Below, piece by piece: positions 60,255 to 64,000 of a DNA stretch of 64,000 nt. The first letter of the stretch is position 1, and each line of letters opens with the position of its first letter. The position numbers were made by a program, and so were the translations under genes. Below the pieces are notes generated by a model that saw only the letters and a program-made list of their open reading frames with translations, searched no databases and was not told the origin of the DNA. Origin of the DNA: Anaerococcus rubeinfantis. Lineage in GTDB: Bacteria; Bacillota; Clostridia; Tissierellales; Peptoniphilaceae. The stretch covers positions 1,331,616 through 1,395,615 of the forward strand of contig NZ_LN913016.1 of NCBI RefSeq assembly GCF_001487145.1. Direction: 5' to 3'.

Positions 60255-60548
60255 CTACATTCCGTCGAAGTATTCAATTGCTTCAGAATCTTCAGTTAAT
60301 GTAACATAAGCTTTTTTCCAATCAGCCTTTTTACCATAACCGTATCTAGTTCTAACTTTTTTACCAGTAAAGTTTAAAGTTCTTACTTTTTTAACCTTTA
60401 CTCCTTCAAAGATAGTTTCGATCGCTTGTTTGATTTCTGCTTTGTTTGCATTTTTGTCTACTTCAAAAGTGTATTTATTATCTTCAATTAATTCCATACT
60501 TTTTTCAGTAATTATTGGTCTTTTTACTATATCGTAAGGTGATTTCAT
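60255..60548 (-). CDS. rplW: Ribosomal protein L23
   Basis: A 97-residue exit-tunnel protein that binds trigger factor. PYDIVKRPIITEKSMELIE, YTFEVDKNANKAEIKQAIE and GKKVRTRYGYGKKADWKKA identify it. It overlaps the rplD stop codon by one base. Confidence 0.97.
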   Translation of the reverse strand: MKSPYDIVKRPIITEKSMELIEDNKYTFEVDKNANKAEIKQAIETIFEGVKVKKVRTLNFTGKKVRTRYGYGKKADWKKAYVTLTEDSEAIEYFDGM

Positions 60549-61171
60549 TATATAAATACCTCCTCAAGTTTATTTATTGCATCTTTTGTGATAACAAGTT
60601 TGTCATGTCTTAAAAGATCATATACATTGATTAAGTTTGCTTTTTCTACATTGCATCCTTCAATGTTTCTAAATGATCTATAAACTTTGTCATCATTTTC
60701 AGCAATAACAACATATGCTTTATTGTTTGCATTTATGTTTGTTAAAATTTCATTTGCTTCTTTTGTTTTGTATGAGTCAAGTTTTAATTCATCAAGTACG
60801 ATTAATTCATTGTCATTTACTTTTGAAGTTAAAACTGAGTAAAGAGCTTTTCTTCTCATTTTCTTAGGAATTTTGTAGCTATAGTCTCTTGGCTTTGGTG
60901 CAAATACAATTCCACCACCTGTATAGTGAGGTGCTCTTATAGATCCTTGTCTAGCTCTACCTGTTCCTTTTTGTCTAAATGGCTTTCTTCCACCACCTCT
61001 TACTTCTGCACGAGTCTTAGCGGATTGTGTGCCTTGTCTTTTATTAGCTAGTTGGTTTTTAACTGCATCATAAACAGCTGTTTCAGCAATTTCTGCTGCA
61101 AAAAGAGTTTCATTTAACTCGATTTCACCAACATTTTCTCCTTTAATATTTAAAACTTCTACTTTAGGCAT
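60548..61171 (-). CDS. rplD: Ribosomal protein L4
   Basis: A 207-residue 50S protein. KRQGTQSAKTRAEVRGGGRKP and FRQKGTGRARQGSIRAPHYTGGGIVFAPKPRDYSYKIPKKMRR (in blocks) form the extended tunnel loop. In some bacteria L4 represses the S10 operon by binding its leader; a structured leader precedes rpsJ here. Between rplC and rplW. Confidence 0.98.
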   Translation of the reverse strand: MPKVEVLNIKGENVGEIELNETLFAAEIAETAVYDAVKNQLANKRQGTQSAKTRAEVRGGGRKPFRQKGTGRARQGSIRAPHYTGGGIVFAPKPRDYSYKIPKKMRRKALYSVLTSKVNDNELIVLDELKLDSYKTKEANEILTNINANNKAYVVIAENDDKVYRSFRNIEGCNVEKANLINVYDLLRHDKLVITKDAINKLEEVFI

Positions 61172-61184
61172 TTATTCCTCCTTA

Positions 61185-61814
61185 TTATAGGCTCTTTGTT
61201 GCTTGTTTAACTTTTACAAGTCCACCTTTTGGTCCTGGAACTGCGCCTTTAACTAGGATGTAGCTGTCTTCTGTATTAACTTTAACAACTTTTAGGTTTT
61301 GAACTGTTACACGTTCATTTCCCATTTTTCCAGAGCCTTTTCTACCTTTGAACACTCTAGCTGGATCAGAACCTGCTGCTCTTGCACCTGCTACTCTGTG
61401 TGATTTAGAACCGTGGCTTGCTGGTCCTCTTCCGTAGTTCCATCTTTTGATAGCACCTTGTGTTCCTTTTCCTTTTGAAATAGCAGTAATATCTACTAAT
61501 TCGCCTTCTTCAAATTGGTCAACACTAAGTGTATCTCCAGGGTTTAATTCAGATTTTTCAGAAAGTCTAACTTCTTTTAAAAATCTTTTGTAAGAAGCCC
61601 CAGCCTTATCAAAGTGTCCTTTGATAGGTTTTTTAACATTTTTTTCTTTTTTGTCATGATATCCAATTTGGATTGAATTGTAACCATCAACTTCTTCTGA
61701 TTTAACTTGAACTATTACATTCTCATCAGCCTTAAGTACAGTTACAGGTGTAACAACACCATCTTCATCAATGACTTGAGTCATGCCTACTTTTGTTGTA
61801 AATATACTCTTCAT
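61185..61814 (-). CDS. rplC: Ribosomal protein L3
   Basis: A 209-residue 50S protein whose long loop reaches the peptidyl-transferase centre. TTKVGMTQVIDEDGVVTPVTVL, GKGTQGAIKRWNYGRGPASHGSKSHR in blocks (GAIKRWNYGRGPASHGS) and FKGRKGSGKMGNERVTVQNL are diagnostic. AAGGAGGTAC precedes the start. Between rpsJ and rplD. Confidence 0.98.
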   Translation of the reverse strand: MKSIFTTKVGMTQVIDEDGVVTPVTVLKADENVIVQVKSEEVDGYNSIQIGYHDKKEKNVKKPIKGHFDKAGASYKRFLKEVRLSEKSELNPGDTLSVDQFEEGELVDITAISKGKGTQGAIKRWNYGRGPASHGSKSHRVAGARAAGSDPARVFKGRKGSGKMGNERVTVQNLKVVKVNTEDSYILVKGAVPGPKGGLVKVKQATKSL

Positions 61815-61879
61815 TTGAGTACCTCCTTAATTACAGCGGATTGATCCAAAATTATTTGGAAAACCTTCAATCATTCTAA

Positions 61880-62188
61880 TTACAGTTTTATTTCTATGTC
61901 AACACCAGCTGGTAAATTCAATTTCTTTAGAGAATCTAAAGTTTTTGCATTTGGTCCAATGATGTCGATTAATCTTTTGTGTGTTCTTTGTTCAAACTGT
62001 TCTCTTGAGTCTTTGTATTTGTGAACCGCACGAAGTATTGTAATAACTTCTTTTTCAGTTGGTAATGGAATTGGTCCACTTACTTTTGCTCCTGATCTTT
62101 TTACCGCTTCAACGATTTTCTCTGCAGAGCTATCAATTATTTCATGATCATATGCTCTTAGTCTAATTCTTATCTTTTGATTAGCCAT
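61880..62188 (-). CDS. rpsJ: Ribosomal protein S10
   Basis: A 102-residue 30S protein (also NusE, the NusB partner in antitermination). [51 protein letters not shown] in blocks and [10 protein letters not shown] are diagnostic. It heads the cluster behind AAAGGAGG, with a long leader and a good promoter upstream. Confidence 0.98.
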   Translation of the reverse strand: MANQKIRIRLRAYDHEIIDSSAEKIVEAVKRSGAKVSGPIPLPTEKEVITILRAVHKYKDSREQFEQRTHKRLIDIIGPNAKTLDSLKKLNLPAGVDIEIKL

Positions 62189-62195
62189 TTTTCCT

Positions 62196-62330
62196 CCTTT
62201 TGATGTGCCACTCTACCGGGCGTTTAATTATATTTGGAAAGCACTAGAGATTATTCTCTAGCTTGCTTGGTGGAAATTACCTTCCACATCTGGCTTAAGT
62301 GTGAAAGCAACCTCCCACTTCATAGCACTT
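62196..62330 (-). promoter_or_regulatory. Structured 5' leader of the S10 operon
   Basis: About 140 nt separate the promoter from rpsJ. The leader contains GTGGAAGGTAATTTCCAC and CTAGAGAATAATCTCTAG hairpins. The GC-richer sequence, against very AT-rich flanks, suggests constrained RNA structure, possibly for feedback by a ribosomal protein. The binding protein is unknown from sequence. Confidence 0.5.
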
Positions 62331-62334
62331 AAAT

Positions 62335-62363
62335 ATGATACAACAAATCATAAGAAAAATCAA
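62335..62363 (-). promoter_or_regulatory. Promoter of the S10-spc-alpha cluster
   Basis: Minus-strand TTGATT (62358-62363) and TATCAT (62335-62340) with a 17-bp spacer, 147 bp upstream of rpsJ. No other strong promoter was noticed between here and rplQ, although internal ones cannot be excluded (for example in the 168-bp adk-infA gap). Confidence 0.75.
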
Positions 62364-62498
62364 GTAAATTTAACAGTTTTTAAAAATTTTAGAAAATTTC
62401 TTTTCGATTTTTGTATCAATCTGTTCTATTATATATATTTTTTTAAAAGCTTTCAAGTTTTTTTAAAAATTTTTTTTACTATATATAAGGAAAGTTTT

Positions 62499-63146
62499 CT
62501 ATAGTAAATCTTCTAAACCTTCTTTATTTAGAATATAAATTTCTCTTCCTTTAATTTTAATTATTTTTTCATCAGCCATGTTTGATAATTCTCTGGACAA
62601 GGATGGTCTTGTTGTTGATAGGAAATCTGCAAGTTCTTCTCTTGTTTGATCCAAATTTACTTTTCCATTTTCTTCTTCTATTAATAGGAAATTTGAAATT
62701 TTTTGTCTTAAAGTAAATTGGGTACTTATTTGATTTTTTTGGCTTAATATTAAGCATTTTTTGCTTATTAAGTTTATATAATTTATTAGAAATGATTTTG
62801 GCATTGATTCGTTTATTAATTTTCTAAAATCTTTTATTACTATTAATTTTGATTTTTTTTGAACGTAGGCTGAAAAGTCGTAGGCTTCTTCTAGGTAGGC
62901 GTAGACTTCTCCAAATATTGCTTTTTGATTGAATGTTTGAATTATTGATCTTTTGCCGTTTGGGTCAAATTTTGCAACTAATATTGAGCCTTCTTCTAGA
63001 AAATATAGGTCTTTTTTTATATCACCTTGGTTAAAAATATAAGATCCTTTTTCATATGTTACCTCTTCTATTTTTATATTTTCTTTTAAAATTTCTAAAT
63101 CTTTTTCTGATAAATTTTTAAATAAGGGTATTTGTCTTAAATTCAT
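62499..63146 (-). CDS. Crp/Fnr-family transcriptional regulator
   Basis: A 215-residue regulator. The N-terminal cyclic-nucleotide-type beta-roll covers residues 10-120 (GSYIFNQGDIKKDLYFLEEGSI, NQKAIFGEVYAYLEE), followed by a dimer helix and a C-terminal HTH_Crp (REELADFLSTTRPSLSRELSNMADEKII). No cysteine cluster for an Fe-S cofactor is visible, and the cAMP-binding RxS motif is absent. It resembles the YeiL/ArcR-like group of metabolic or stress regulators. Ligand and targets unknown. AGAGGTG precedes the ATG. Confidence 0.88.
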   Translation of the reverse strand: MNLRQIPLFKNLSEKDLEILKENIKIEEVTYEKGSYIFNQGDIKKDLYFLEEGSILVAKFDPNGKRSIIQTFNQKAIFGEVYAYLEEAYDFSAYVQKKSKLIVIKDFRKLINESMPKSFLINYINLISKKCLILSQKNQISTQFTLRQKISNFLLIEEENGKVNLDQTREELADFLSTTRPSLSRELSNMADEKIIKIKGREIYILNKEGLEDLL

Positions 63147-63217
63147 TTTTTCACCTCTATTTAAATTATATATTATTTTGATTTTTTTTAAATTAAAAAG
63201 TGATGAGGATTTTAAGG

Positions 63218-64000
63218 TGACCCCATAAAGTTGGACCTAATACCAGAGTTAGAACTAAACTAGCTCTGGTATTTCTTTGTCCTTTCCTACCCCTAGGGGT
63301 AGAAGATTTTTATGCTGCATTTTTCTTTCTATATTCTACTGGTGATAGGTATCCTAATTTTTCTTTTATTCTTTCTTCATTGTAATATTTTATGAAATCT
63401 TCTATTGTTTGTTTTAAGTGCTCGTATGAATAGAATTTGTGTCCGTAATATATTTCTTGTTTTAATATTCCAAAGAAGTTTTCCATTGGTGAGTTGTCTA
63501 GGCAGTTTCCTTTTCTGGACATGGATTGGGTGATGCCGTTTGTTTCTAACCTTGATGTGTATTGTTTCACTTGATATGCCCAGCCTTGATCTGAGTGGAA
63601 TATTCTTTTTTCTTTTGTTTTGCTAGTTACCTTTATTGCCTTGTCTAAAGCCTTTAGGATTGGTTCTATCGTTGGTTGTTTTGATATTTCATAGCTTAGT
63701 ATTTCACTGTTGTACATATCTAGGTATGGGTTTAGATAAAGTTTCTTTATTTGATAGTTGCCTTTTTTATCTTTTTCTAAATACTTAAATTCTGTTGTGT
63801 CTGTTGTTATTTGAATGTATGGTTTTTCTACTTTAAAGTTTCTTTTTATTTTATTGTCTGATATCTTTCCTATCTGTCCTTTGTAGGATGAGTATTTTCT
63901 AGATTTTCTTGAATAACTTTTTACTTGTAGTTTTAGCTTTTGAACTAATCTTTGTACTTTCTTTTTGTTTATTATTAGTCCTGATCTTTTTAACTGCAGT
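63218..64000 (-). mobile_element. IS3-family element, second copy (truncated by window edge)
   Basis: The right-end inverted repeat TGACCCCATAAAGTTGGAC begins at 63218. Beside it are the TACCAGAG/CTCTGGTA hairpin (63241-63271) and the palindrome CTACCCCTAGGGGTAG (63287-63302), matching the 37907 copy in order and spacing but with sequence differences. Flanking sequence here is not a terminator arm. The other end lies outside the window. Confidence 0.9.
63310..64000 (-). CDS. IS3-family transposase OrfB (5' end beyond window)
   Basis: The C-terminal 229 codons of OrfB, open to the window edge. It has the same integrase core as the 38540 copy: Asp in ITTDTTEF, Asp in FHSDQGWAYQ and Glu in NSPMENFFGILK, ending YLSPVEYRKKNAA. 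It differs from the first copy by scattered substitutions (for example TNGITQSMSRKG against EGIIQSMSRKG), so the two insertions are not very recent twins. Confidence 0.92.
   Translation of the reverse strand, partial: LQLKRSGLIINKKKVQRLVQKLKLQVKSYSRKSRKYSSYKGQIGKISDNKIKRNFKVEKPYIQITTDTTEFKYLEKDKKGNYQIKKLYLNPYLDMYNSEILSYEISKQPTIEPILKALDKAIKVTSKTKEKRIFHSDQGWAYQVKQYTSRLETNGITQSMSRKGNCLDNSPMENFFGILKQEIYYGHKFYSYEHLKQTIEDFIKYYNEERIKEKLGYLSPVEYRKKNAA

Overview
The window is very AT-rich DNA from a low-GC Gram-positive anaerobe. T-box leaders, a zinc-type 61-residue S14, an intact S10-spc-alpha ribosomal cluster, GGAGG ribosome binding sites and a large 2-hydroxyacyl-CoA-dehydratase-type activase suggest an anaerobic coccus of the Peptoniphilaceae (Anaerococcus-like). 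The genus is an inference from gene content; no marker tree was run.

Layout: 1-3844 is a sucrose PTS locus (GH32 hydrolase, EIIBCA permease, LacI repressor) with a clear promoter flanked by two repressor palindromes. 4117-10225 is a seven-gene operon: a PRD activator, a galactitol-type PTS (EIIA, EIIC, EIIB), a class II aldolase, a triosephosphate-isomerase-like protein and a YjbQ-family protein. 10667-13396 holds tRNA-Leu and a T-box-controlled amino-acid ABC transporter. 13446-24847 is mostly housekeeping and metabolic: GDPD, the 1419-residue activase, isochorismatase-like and radical SAM proteins, S6-Ssb-S18, a P1 peptidase, a TIM-barrel protein and a degenerate GH13-like protein. 24946-31347 has a fused ABC exporter, an SdpR/SdpI pair, an isolated holin-endolysin cassette and a DUF3783 protein. 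31468-37240 is a decaying region: a DUF5058 membrane protein with an in-frame stop, a methionine gamma-lyase pseudogene and a T-box with promoter but no gene behind it, followed by an 85-bp tandem array and an IS3-family element. 39747-47176 carries a large coiled-coil CAP-domain surface protein and an operon of PP2C phosphatase, DeoC, alpha-amylase, RNase H and acetyltransferase. 47919-62363 is the whole S10-spc-alpha cluster on the minus strand, with a strong promoter. 62499-64000 has a Crp/Fnr regulator and the end of a second IS copy.

Two sugar PTS systems, an intracellular amylase, DeoC and an aldolase/isomerase pair point to sugar fermentation. The amino-acid importer, AbgB-like amidohydrolase and relic methionine lyase point to amino-acid and peptide use.

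The least ordinary structure is a short mobile element with imperfect 17-bp terminal inverted repeats (18748-19000 and 28711-28882). Both complete copies sit exactly inside a transcription terminator, with the entire terminator hairpin present on each side. The IS3-family copy at 37907 also lies inside an AAAACCAC/GTGGTTTT inverted repeat, and the scrR terminator has its two arms about 120 nt apart. Terminator hairpins therefore look like preferred landing sites in this genome.
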